A stretch of 64,000 bases of DNA from Peronospora farinosa (Eukaryota; Oomycota; Peronosporomycetes; Peronosporales; Peronosporaceae): NCBI GenBank assembly GCA_947646735.1, contig CANTFK010000705.1:62001-126000 (forward strand), written 5' to 3'. The translations under genes were made by a program, and so were the position numbers. Below the pieces are notes generated by a model. The model was not told the DNA's origin, did no database searches, and was given only the letters and a program-made list of their open reading frames with translations. This document shows, in pieces, positions 41,642 through 50,905 of the stretch (position 1 is the first letter of the stretch; every line of letters starts with the position of its first letter).

Positions 41642-42781
41642 TGTGGTGAAGTGCTAATTTTGTGATATGAAGGTCCCGGACTCCAGTTGGATTCAGAGTA
41701 TAGGCCGTGGGTCAGGGACAGGGGACCAGAGAGACAGGGGCCTCGAAGGGGAGCGACCGTTGGTGGAGGACAATCCGCAGGATCCGCCGAAGAAAAATCA
41801 GTATCATGGTACCGGTTAACCGGTACCAAAGGGAGTTGATCATGGCCGCTCATTGATCGACCTGGCCCCTCGTTGGTAGACCCGGGTCCCTCATTGGTCG
41901 ACCCGGTCCCTCATCGGTCGACCTGGGTCCCTCATTGGTAGACCTGGGTCCCTCATTGGTAGACCCGGTCCCTCGTTGGTCGACCCGGTCCCTCATCGGT
42001 CGACCTCGGCCCCTCTTTGGTCGACCCGGTCCCTCATTGGTAGACCTGGGTCCCTCATCAGTCGACCTCGACCCCTCGGGGTTCAGCCACTCCGTACCAG
42101 TTAATACAAGGATCAGACTAGTCGACGCAAGGAATCAGAGCTTCAGGCAAGGATAGAGTAAAGGAGGTAAAAGGATAGGACTATATTAAATACTACTCAA
42201 TTTGCGATCTACGTGGCACGACTCCGTCACCCAAGAAGGACTTGTTCTAAGTTACTCACTGTTCCGGGAAGGGATATATTTTGGCCCCCCGTCGAAGACA
42301 GTTGTGTAGCGAAGTTCAAGGGCGAATAGAGCTCCAGGATATATTTGGCCTGTGAGCTCGTTCAAGTAGCAACACCCCCCAAGACCCGCTATCGGAAGCG
42401 GTCTCCCTCACCTCAAGGTCCGGGAGCAACGTAAAGGTCAGGTGGTTAATACCCCTGAAACAGAAGGAAAAGGCCAGGGACGACAAGCGCCCCTGAAGAA
42501 TTTGGCTCTAAGTCCACTCTCGACAAGGTCGATCGAGTGGCCACCTACCGGCCCACCAAGTGAAGCATATCCACTCGAGGCCCCCCAGGTCTACCTCCCT
42601 CAAGGCAGACATCTACATCGTCACCAAGTCCTCCGAAGAGTGCAACCCGCCAGCCGACGGGTACACAAGGTGAGAGAAGGTTCATACGCGGCATCGGGGT
42701 ACCCCCTCCGACAGTCGGCAGTCCGGCACAGTGAGTGGTTTGGGGTCTCATCATACAATTTTGAGAACCCACTCCACCACA
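41642..42781 (+). repeat. LTR 5, family A subtype 1 (3' LTR of E1)
   Basis: 1140 bp, TGTGGTGAAGTGCTAATTTT to CACTCCACCACA. It is nearly identical to LTR 1 except for minisatellite length (array about 41857-42080). It is followed by the target repeat ATGT. Confidence 0.93.
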
Positions 42782-42822
42782 ATGTCCCGTAGAGTCTGTG
42801 ACTCATTGCCAGGAGGCGTCAT
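42782..42822 (-). pseudogene. Family C antisense ORF, first 13 codons
   Basis: The minus strand starts ATG at 42822 and reads MTPPGNESQTLRD, then is cut by the family A insertion. Removal of the insert plus one copy of ATGT continues the frame at 18871 with IIEGDLEKAVDYESG. This confirms both the insertion and the antisense ORF. Confidence 0.75.
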
Positions 42823-42882
42823 GTTATAGGCCGTGAACACACCGTAAGGTTTAAACGTTCTCTAAAGCACTACCTCAAAGAG

Positions 42883-42904
42883 GAAAGATGTTGAATGAAA
42901 TTCT
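42883..42904 (-). promoter_or_regulatory. Possible oomycete initiator (Inr) upstream of antisense ORF of family C
   Basis: On the minus strand TTTCATTCAACATCTTTCC lies about 65-80 bp before the antisense ATG at 42822. It resembles the oomycete Inr consensus (TCATTYYNCAWTTT) at most positions. It is a single motif match without transcript evidence. Confidence 0.4.
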
Positions 42905-42918
42905 ATGGGAACGTCAGT

Positions 42919-42929
42919 CTGGTGGGGGG
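42919..42929 (+). other. Polypurine tract of family C
   Basis: GGTGGGGGGAG immediately before TGTAACGGGG at 42930, consistent with the 3' end of the + strand family C element. Confidence 0.6.
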
Positions 42930-45165
42930 AGTGTAACGGGGTTACACGACGGTTCGAACATTATGCCGAAATTACATCACAATTGAAAGGTTTTTATATT
43001 GTATATCATGCATTCATAATAACGACCATTTTAAAGGGAAAAATCATATCTGATTGATATCATAAGGTATTAATTATACCTTATACTTCGGTATCGGTTC
43101 CATAACTGATACATTATAACTAAGTAAAGTACACCGATTATTGGATAATTCCATATCCAGATACAAGCGATGGCATATTATAATTACTATAATTGTAATT
43201 GATCTAGTGTAGGGTACTTAGAGTAGGAGTACTCACAAAATAAGAATGCGTAAATAAAATCAGTTCTCATTTTGAGTCGTAAAGATAAAGCCTGTATTGG
43301 CTTGTTTCTCTTGTGCACTTCGTGCGTTGGTTTGTTGAGACTCTAAGCTCTTAGCTTATTCTTGCACTCAGGGCGTTGGTTCTCTAAACCTCAAGCTATT
43401 GCTTGTAGGCTAGAAGTACCTCCTACTTCCGTAGAACGGGTAGACCTTCGTGGTCGCTTACTTAGTTCCGTAGAACTTAGTGGCTTTTAATCGTGAATTT
43501 ATTTAATTCTCTAGAACTAAAAATGCTTTTAGCCTAAAAAGTCTTTTTTAAGTAAAGAGCTGTGTAGCTTCGCTACACGTTTGACTTGGTTGGCATTTTG
43601 TCATCTTTGATCATGCCGCTAGTGAACTATATGCAGAGAACTTCAACTGGTGCGTGACCTATGCGCGCATAAAGTCTCTCACTTAGCTGTTAAAATGCAG
43701 CAATTTTTGACTAATATAATTCATCCACCAGTTTTTCCATTGCCACCACTTAATCGTATTCTGGCGTGTATTGTGCATATTGATCTCATCGTAATTATCT
43801 GAAACTGTCGGCTGTTGTTGATCTGGGAAATTGACAGAAGATTTTTGTTCATACTTGGTACATATAGCGCGCTCTGATTGTAATTTTGCGCTCGAAACCA
43901 CTGGGCAAAATTTCAGTTCTATCAATTGTTCCGTAAACTCTTAATTGCAGCCTATTTTCCATCCGCGACTGACACTCGCCTTTATCACGCTCAGGGAGAT
44001 CCATAAACTTGAACTTGTCATGATTGGTATGATGCTTCGCCCACGGTCAATTGCCCGCATTTCAAGCATGCCCTCGCTCGTCGAAACTCCACACTTTATT
44101 GAAACAGCAAACGCCACTCAATCGCAGTCGTAGTTGTTGTTGTAATTCTACCACTGGACCTGACTATCTCCGCGTCTACGAGCATTCCCACCGCGTCGAA
44201 CTCTTTGTTTTCTTCCTTCTGCTTGGTCCAGCACTATTTTACCGTGTGCCTCAATTTTCAGATAAGGTACATTGGCGATTTTTTTATACGGGCACCTCAA
44301 AAGAAGCTGCCACGTGCTTTGCTGGCACACACCTTCAAGCACGCGAGGCGAGTAATCGGTCAAACCGTCTAACCTCCGTGCGCGGTGGTGGGGTGCTTGG
44401 TCGACCGCTTAAGCAGTCGTACCAACATTTGACGTTCGCCGAAGCGAACCGCGCGAAGAACTTTCAACGAAAGCTTCACTTACGACACGCAGAAGATTAT
44501 AAGCTTCATGAGCACAGTGAGCTAAGTTAAACAAATTTAAGACTGACTTATATTCGATAGGAAATAACTTAAATAAAATTTAACTACTGACTGGTTATTA
44601 TGTAAAGATCGGATAAGCGTTTCTTCACAAGCACATCCCTACGTGCGAGCTAAAATATACTTTTTAATCATCGCTGATAACGTCCGTCTGTGAAGCCATC
44701 ATGACGCCTAGTCCCAGCTACGCGTCATCCTCGTCGAATGTGGATCCAACATTTACGAGAGTGGGTCCCATTCATAAAAACAAATGATTTAAAAAAAAAC
44801 AAAAAAATCAATCTAATGGGTCAACGTTATCTGTTAATGCAATTGATGATGTTGGATACATGTTATAGGGCTGACCAGGATTAGTGTTATTGGCAAAGGT
44901 ATGACACCGATAATTTTTTTTTGAAAAGTACTCTCGTACGTCCAGCTCTAATATAATCAAACCGTTACAACGTGCAATATCACTACTCATTATAAGATCA
45001 ATACCTGTTTCTCGTGAAGTTTTGTTATCTTTATATTTTTTAATGTTTGATTCCAACATTGTTGTGATTCACCCAAGTATGAGGTCTGAGGTACTACGTA
45101 TTCATTTACACCTCCCCGTTAAGTATCATATACTCAACGAACCGTGTAACTTTTAGCCCGTTACA
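42930..45165. repeat. Tail-to-tail LTR region of families C (+) and F (-)
   Basis: It begins TGTAACGGGG and ends CCCGTTACA, with a polypurine tract outside each end (42919-42929 on +; 45166-45180 on minus, AAAGAGGGGGATAG). Both ends read inward resemble each other (TGTAACGGG...GTTACACG...GGTTCG), so two 3' LTRs of one family probably face each other with their far ends lost or unrecognised. The left part (43036-43578) is a dense hairpin array. The middle 43600-45050 holds no recognised gene; short frames at 43683-43925 (-) and 44051-44530 (+) match nothing known to me. Confidence 0.5.
43036..43578. other. Array of short perfect hairpins
   Basis: At least twelve small inverted repeats follow each other, with stems of 4-9 bp and loops of 3-6 nt, among them 43046-43060, 43062-43084 (9-bp stem, TAATT loop), 43091-43112, 43137-43149, 43221-43234, 43288-43303, 43315-43325, 43344-43358, 43392-43405, 43413-43429, 43443-43455, 43464-43477 and 43562-43578. 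The same style, with fixed 5-nt loops, is found in the LTR of element D. Confidence 0.7.
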
Positions 45166-45222
45166 CTATCCCCCTCTTTACGAATTTTTTTTACTTTTTG
45201 TAAAAGATAGAATACAAAGACG

Positions 45223-46170
45223 ATGCCGCCGAAACGTGAAAAGGATGATGGATCGCTTGCAAAGGCGCCCATGCAGAGCAACACAAAGCGCACGCGCCGC
45301 GATTCTCTCGCAGCCGTCGATAAGTGTCTCTGTCTCTGTGACAACGCCGACATCTTATGTCAGCTTGTCAGCAGAGAACACTGGTCCACCTCACTATGGT
45401 GCGGATGAAGTCTTGTCTCTCATTGCTGACTACAATGAGAGTACGCCATTGCCATCTCATTAAAGTTGTGATAAGCACAGTGCTTTGATGGGGCATATGT
45501 CCCCATCATTTGAGGCACCCAACCTTCAGGAAGCTTCCATACTTCCTGAAAGCGAGGGTCATGCCTCGTCGTCTGCACCAACGAGCGCAGCGACCACAAC
45601 TGAGCGCGCTGCTTCGAAAGGAACAGCCGCGACTCAACATCAGGTCGGCGATCTTAAAATCGACCGCCTCTGTAAACCCTATGTCTGACGTCTTGACAAA
45701 TCATAATGGAGAGTCAGACTCAGGCGAGGGTGAGCTAAAGCCTCCTTCGACTTCACAGTCGGCCACAATATCTCGCCGTCGCGAGGGCGGCTACGTGAGT
45801 GGTGTATTGCCACGAATGCCACCACCATCCGAGTGGTCACGCTCGAGTGGTATTAGTGAGACGCTTTTCAAAGCGTGTCACTATTGACGCTAATAAAAAA
45901 ATTGTCTTTCCATCATGGAAACGGAAGGGCAAAGCACGCGGTCGTGCTTTCCCTATCCCCTTCGTGCCGCGTTCGAATGAAACAACCGACGAATACGAGG
46001 CAGAGTTCCTGCGCCGTGATACACCGCATGTAGATGCAGTAGAACAGCGGTTGCAGCGAATCACCTTCGCTATGACGCGTGCGAGGAAAATATTGGGTGG
46101 TAACATACCCCCAGCTCCTTCTCGATACGCTGCCTCTGCTAGTCCATCAGGCCTAGCAGAGCGAATGTAG
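45223..46170 (+). pseudogene. Element F antisense ORF remnant
   Basis: Starts ATG at 45223 (MPPKREKDDGSLAKAP), about 57 bp inside the LTR edge, opposite to pol. Frames shift several times: 45485-45688 (Ser/Ala/Thr-rich), 45689-45887 (with GYVSGVLPRMPPPSEW) and 45799-46170 (TTDEYEAEFLRRDTPHVDAV, then QRLQRITFAMTRARKILGG, a helical segment). A further short helical frame (LSQAEIAALKRLL) lies near 46425-46470 over the pol linker. It resembles the antisense ORFs of C and D in position and style; direct similarity was not established. Confidence 0.5.
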
Positions 46171-46371
46171 CTGGTGCTTCTGCTCGTAAGCAGCCATCAG
46201 CCCAGGAAAGTCGACACGCAACGCGTAGATCGGTTTCCAAGAGTCGAAGCTCTTCGGGCATCCCTTCCACTGGACAAGGATCTGAACCTTTTGCTTCACA
46301 TGGCGGTGGGCCAACAACCTTCCGACAAATAAGCGCTTGTTCCCACCCACATCCACCAACACAGGTGTCAA
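46153..46371 (-). pseudogene. Element F chromodomain
   Basis: The minus strand reads KRLFVGRLLAHRHVKQK and QILVQWKGCPKSFDSWKP, a chromodomain-type sequence ending the integrase. It is separated by a frame change from the GPF module at 46595-47530. Confidence 0.7.
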
Positions 46372-46594
46372 ACCCGATAGAAACGGCGATTACGCCTGAC
46401 TAGTCGCAGCTGGTTATCCTGTTGTCGTTCTGTCGCAGGCGGAGATCGCTGCGCTGAAGAGGCTGCTGATCCCTCAAGTCAAGTCTTGCGACTGACTTAG
46501 AATCTAAGAGAGGTAAGGACAAAGACTGTCAGAATTATGATCGCTCAAAATTTTTTTTGGACATTTTAGAGCGACTGATGATGAGAGACCCGCG

Positions 46595-47820
46595 TCAAAC
46601 GCGGAGTCCTCCTCGATCACCGAGTCCTCTGTCGTCTCCCTCGTGTACGGAAAAGCCTTTCGGCTTCCCCGTCGCGTGATCGTCAACGACGCTCGACTCA
46701 CAGTCGCCAGCACCATTAATCTCGTTCGACTGATGCGGATATGTGATCTTTTCTGGATCAACATACCGTTTCAGACGACCCACGTAAAATACGGGGTGCG
46801 TCTTCATATACGGTGGGAGAGTGAGCCTATAATTTAGGTCTCCAACTTCTTCAACCACTGTAAAGGGCCCAATGAATTGGGGCAATAGCTTTGTAGTAAC
46901 ACCAGGTAGTACATACATTGCATGTTTAGGTAGGGTAGCAGTACTTAATAGCACTTTGTCCCCCACACTAAAGTGTTCATTATTTTTGCGACCATGCTGG
47001 TCTGCATATTGTTTTTGCTTGTCCTGTGCGCTTGCCATCGCGTCACGGACTTTACGTGTGATGGCTAATCGCTCATACACGAAGCGCTGAGCTTTGCTCA
47101 CGCTTGTAGCATCCAGATCGCCTATGACACCCCCAAGAGGTCGGTCATGGGTCGACGCTGTTGATAACACTATAGTGTCATTGTCAAGGAGCACTGGCAT
47201 TTCGTGCCTTGCCTCCTCTGTGACACCTATAGGCGACGTTACCACTGCTAAACTAGCAGTGTCACTAGGGCAAACTTGGCCCTTTTTTGCATTCGCACCG
47301 AGAGAAGTGAGGGGCCCTCCCCCACTAAGACTCGGGCTGCGCACAAACGAAACTGGCGTCCGAGGATGGCGCAGTCCGTTAATAGAGAACGGTGTTTCAC
47401 CCGTACTGGCGTAAACACTGTTATTCATAGCTAACTCCAAGAATGGCAATTGCTTGCTAGATTCTTTGGGAGTCGCTATTGTACGCAACACATCCGCCAC
47501 GACTCGATTGGCCCGTTCCGTTCTGGCCATCGGTCTGGGGATGATCAGCGGTGGACATGTGGAGCTTGCTACCTAGCAGCTCAAGCACATGACGCCAAAA
47601 ACCCGACGTAAAACGCGGATCCCGGTCCGATACTATAGACTCGGGCATCCCGTGTAGTCTATTCATATGATCCAGAAACAAGAGGGCAGCCTCTTTTCCT
47701 GAGATCTTAGGGCTACATGGTGCCAAATGCACCATCTTGCTCAGTCTGTCTACAAAGACGACGAGCCCCATCCTGCCTTTATGGTCAGGCGGTAAGCCAA
47801 AGATGAAGTCCAAACTGACC
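46595..47820 (-). pseudogene. Element F integrase
   Basis: Core in 47813-47457 (MDFIFGLPPD, LVVFVDRLSKMVH, SIVSDRDPRFTSGF, HPQTDGQ; a frame change follows) and 47530-46595 (RANRVVADVLRTI, a long Ser/Gly/Thr-rich insertion, LPQFIGPFTVVEEVG, HPVFYVGRLKRYVDPE). It is the same order as in D and C. Confidence 0.85.
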
Positions 47821-47939
47821 GACTTCCAACATTCAGTTGGAATCGGCAGTGGCTTCAGTGGTGCACTGTTCGATAAATGCAGGCTTAATGCGCTGACACT
47901 CGTCGCAAGAGTAAAGATAGCTGGCCACCCACCGATGTA

Positions 47940-48800
47940 ATGGGGCCTCCAAAATTCCTTTTACACTCTTAATTGAGACCGGTGCCTCTACAAGAGATTG
48001 CTTTACTGATGTGAGCGCATCTACTTTCTACTTAGATTTAAGTCCATTCTGTATCCTTTTTTATAAGGTCAGAAAATGGCTTATTTCGATCTGTATAAAT
48101 CTTGCTGTTTTTATGCAAATAATTAGCGAGCCCAAGGAATTAAAGCAGATCCTTCACGTGTCGTGGGATTGGCCATTCCTTTACAGCCTTTACCTTTTCT
48201 GGGTTTGCTCGTACACGGTGTGTACCAACAATGCAGTCCAGTACAGGTATCCAGGGGGCCCTATTACGCACGTTTGCAAGTTAACGTATAATTGGGCGTC
48301 ACCCAGAGTCTGCAACAGAGCGTCTAAATGACGCTTGTGCGACTCTATTGCGCTCAGACCGTCCTCCGTCCTCCGTCCTACTATGCACGAATACATAGTC
48401 AAATTAATGGGGCGCGTAGGCACGGTGATGACGCATCACGTGAGCCACCACTCGGTTGAATGTTGCCGGAGCATTTTTCAACCCTTGTGTCATCACAAGC
48501 CACTCCCACATCATACCGCTTAGGGATGCTTACTGCTGTTTTGGCATCAGTATCTCTCATGAGAACCTGATAGTAGCCATCCTTCAGATCCAACGCGGAA
48601 AAGATAGTTGACTTTCCCATGGAATTCAACAAAACATCTTTCCGCGGGATCGACAATTGCGCCGTAATGTTGACCAGGTTCGGCTTGTTATAAGCATGAA
48701 CCACGCGCCATCCACCTATTGCTTAACGCACACAGAAGGTCGGGCTGCAGTGAGGCGATTTGCTTTCACGTAAATGTCCCGCCTTGGCTCGCTTGTCAAA
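47940..48800 (-). pseudogene. Element F reverse transcriptase fragments
   Basis: 48704-48399 has MVHAYNKPNLV, IPRKDVLLN, FSALDLKDGYYQVL; 48423-48190 has DAQLYVNLQTCVIG and a degraded continuation. The RNase H that should follow is absent. 47940-48190 is AT-rich and uninterpretable apart from a short ANYLHK-like piece. Confidence 0.75.
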
Positions 48801-48840
48801 GAACTATTAGTTCAATTCACAGTGCGCCATAGCACCAAAT

Positions 48841-49579
48841 TTACAAGAACACTAATTAGATGACCAATTACAAAGATACCATTGTTACCGTCCTGGAGGC
48901 CTGGAAGGAAACAACATCTAAGAAAAGTTGTGCCTTAAATAATTACTAGTCGGTCTTTGCGGATCTTATATACCTTCAATCAGAAGTATGGTACCGGCAA
49001 AGCACTGTAAGACAGTTGTTTCGAATCACAAGAAGTCGACAGAATCTCACTTGCATACATCTTGTTCTTATTAAACATCCTTGCAGGGGCCAACTGCTTT
49101 GACAGAATTGAAATGCGTTAGAGAGAACCCTTCCATGCAATAACGAGGTTAGCGATAATAAGCTCATGAATTTTACGATCTTTCATCATTGCTGTTTGAT
49201 CGATAGAAGAGCCACCGTGTAATCCTTTTGTCTTGCCTGTCATTAACTGTGAAGAAAGCTAAATAATAAGTCAACGTGCGCAATTTAGGTTTAATTCAGA
49301 TTATTTTAGGTTTTATTCAAGCATGAAATACATTAAAATTAAAATCTAGATCACGGAATAAAAAACCTATTTTTTGTTTAGAAAAAATTTCTACCCTAGT
49401 AGTTCTGTTAGCGACTCCCTTTTGATTATATAACAGAAGGGAGGGGATAGCTAATATTTGGCTCATTTCTATAAATACCGTGTTTTTTCTGGTGAGAACG
49501 GGTCAATAGATTTATGAATTGTATATATCATTTGCTTTCACTATTCAAGCCGCTTTTTACTTGTAATCCAGTATCGTAA
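48841..49579. other. Intergenic region upstream of the DnaJ gene
   Basis: AT-rich, with many stops in all frames and no repeat or gene recognised. It probably contains the promoter of the DnaJ gene near its right end, but no convincing core motif was identified. Confidence 0.5.
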
Positions 49580-50599
49580 ATGTCTCGCCACAATAACAGC
49601 AAACTCAGAGACGAAGCGACGACCACGAAGCGTCGACGTGTAGACAACAAGAAAGTTGCAGCAGATCAAGCGAAACTAATGAAAGAAAATCCTCCTGATA
49701 TTATTGACCTCACGATTGAAGATGACACGCAAGACAATTTGGATCAATTATCCCACAATCCAATGGAGATTCCGGCGCATTTGGAATCAGATGATTATTT
49801 TCAGATTCTAAGTCTGTCGCGTTCTGCATCCGAATCAGATGTTAAACGTGCATACAGGAAATTAGCAGTACAATGGCATCCCGATAAAAACCGCTTGAAC
49901 CCACGGGCCGAAGAGGTATTTAAGAAAATTAGCGAAGCCTACGAAGTACTGCGTGATCTGGAGAAACGTAAACATTATGAAAAATACAACAAAGCAGGAG
50001 GTCAGAGAGCACAAGCGACTCAGACGACGGAAGGGTTTGGGTTCAATACTAGTCGTGCTACTAATGAGTTCTCGACACGACGTGCACGAGACATTTTTGA
50101 TGCATTTTTTGGAGCTGAAGACCCATTTGCAGCATTTTATGGAGGTGGTCAACAACATCGTGGGTCGAGAAGAGTTAGAAATGACCCATTTGCGTCTATG
50201 GGCTTTGGTGGGATGGGAGTGGGCATGACTATGCCAGGATTTGGACAAATGGGTGGAATGTCGATGATGGACCAATTCTTTAGCAACGGATTCGAGGGGA
50301 TGAATGGAACAAGTGCTGGAGTATTTTCTTCAAGTACGACCTCATCGTCTTCAATGTTTACGGATCAAAATGGTAACGTCATTCAGCAAAAGACGACGAC
50401 GACTAAAGGATCGGATGGTCGGATGGAGACTGTCACGGAGGAGTTTCGGAATGGCAAGCTGGTAAACTCATCGTCGTCGGCTACTAGTCGATTGGTAGAT
50501 AATGGAAGGATGCAGGTTGATGGGAGCTCGAACGCTATCAAGAGAAGCTATCAACGTCGTCGTTCGAGCAACTCGCGTCCAAAGTATTACGGGATTTAA
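49580..50599 (+). CDS. DnaJ (Hsp40) domain protein, 339 aa
   Basis: Type B-like J protein. J domain at about residues 72-140 with the HPD motif at 100-102 (KLAVQWHPDKN), which stimulates Hsp70 ATPase. After it comes a Gly/Phe/Met-rich region (about 205-250, GFGGMGVGMTMPGFGQMGG), a Ser/Thr-rich stretch, and a KTTTTKGSDGRMETVTEEFR segment like that in DNAJB6/MLF-type proteins. There is no Cys-rich zinc domain, so it is not type A. The basic N terminus (TKRRRVDNKK) could be a nuclear signal, followed by an acidic DIIDLTIEDD motif that fits a SUMO-interacting motif. A single exon with the start at the first in-frame ATG. It is convergent with the PCH2 gene downstream. Confidence 0.92.
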   Translation: MSRHNNSKLRDEATTTKRRRVDNKKVAADQAKLMKENPPDIIDLTIEDDTQDNLDQLSHNPMEIPAHLESDDYFQILSLSRSASESDVKRAYRKLAVQWHPDKNRLNPRAEEVFKKISEAYEVLRDLEKRKHYEKYNKAGGQRAQATQTTEGFGFNTSRATNEFSTRRARDIFDAFFGAEDPFAAFYGGGQQHRGSRRVRNDPFASMGFGGMGVGMTMPGFGQMGGMSMMDQFFSNGFEGMNGTSAGVFSSSTTSSSSMFTDQNGNVIQQKTTTTKGSDGRMETVTEEFRNGKLVNSSSSATSRLVDNGRMQVDGSSNAIKRSYQRRRSSNSRPKYYGI

Positions 50600-50905
50600 G
50601 ACAAGAAGTTGGGAAGAAAGTAGTATGAATGGAGAACTAAGAAGAAGCTTAGCTAGCGTTCGAACTAATACACTCCAGAGTAAAAGAAACGCGAGACGTC
50701 TATTTTTGTGTAGCTGCTTATCAGCAATTATAGCTGTTATTCAATCCGAAATGATCTACCCCATAGAAAGCTGCTGCTTTTGCTTAGTCTCGCGACTGAT
50801 GGTCTGTATCAAGTAGTAAATGAATTCGGCAACACTCGGATTATGTGTCTAGAAAGCATCAAAAGTCAGAGCGTATTCATGAATACGTAAGACAGCAAGC
50901 ATCTA
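50600..50905. other. Convergent 3' intergenic region (DnaJ / PCH2)
   Basis: 306 bp between two stop codons. Nothing is recognised beyond the two presumed 3' UTRs. Confidence 0.6.

Larger units (their letters stand above)
18876..42781 (+). mobile_element. Family A complex: element E1 with nested element E2
   Basis: Bounded by two same-orientation, same-subtype LTRs (18876-19952 and 41642-42781), flanked by a 4-bp duplication ATGT (18872-18875 and 42782-42785). Deleting it and one ATGT restores continuity of the family C antisense frame (…LRD then IIEG…), which proves the insertion event. The left part is E1 gag-protease (+). The middle 23050-34697 is a complete minus-strand relative, E2. The right part is E1-type pol (+), the antisense ORF and the 3' LTR. 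The inner junctions are not a clean insertion (98-bp overlap, see findings). Confidence 0.85.
45166..48840 (-). mobile_element. Element F: degenerate family C-like Gypsy, minus strand
   Basis: A minus-strand pol remnant (RT, integrase, chromodomain) plus a + strand antisense ORF, with its 3' PPT at 45166-45180 next to the LTR region. RNase H and parts of RT are missing or scrambled between 47940 and 48190, and there is no 5' LTR or gag. The right edge is at about 48840, where host-like AT-rich DNA begins. Confidence 0.75.

Noticed and set aside
43683..44530. Short frames in the C/F LTR region as possible host genes
   Set aside because: No domain, no intron support, and they lie in an LTR-bounded segment; kept only as unexplained sequence.
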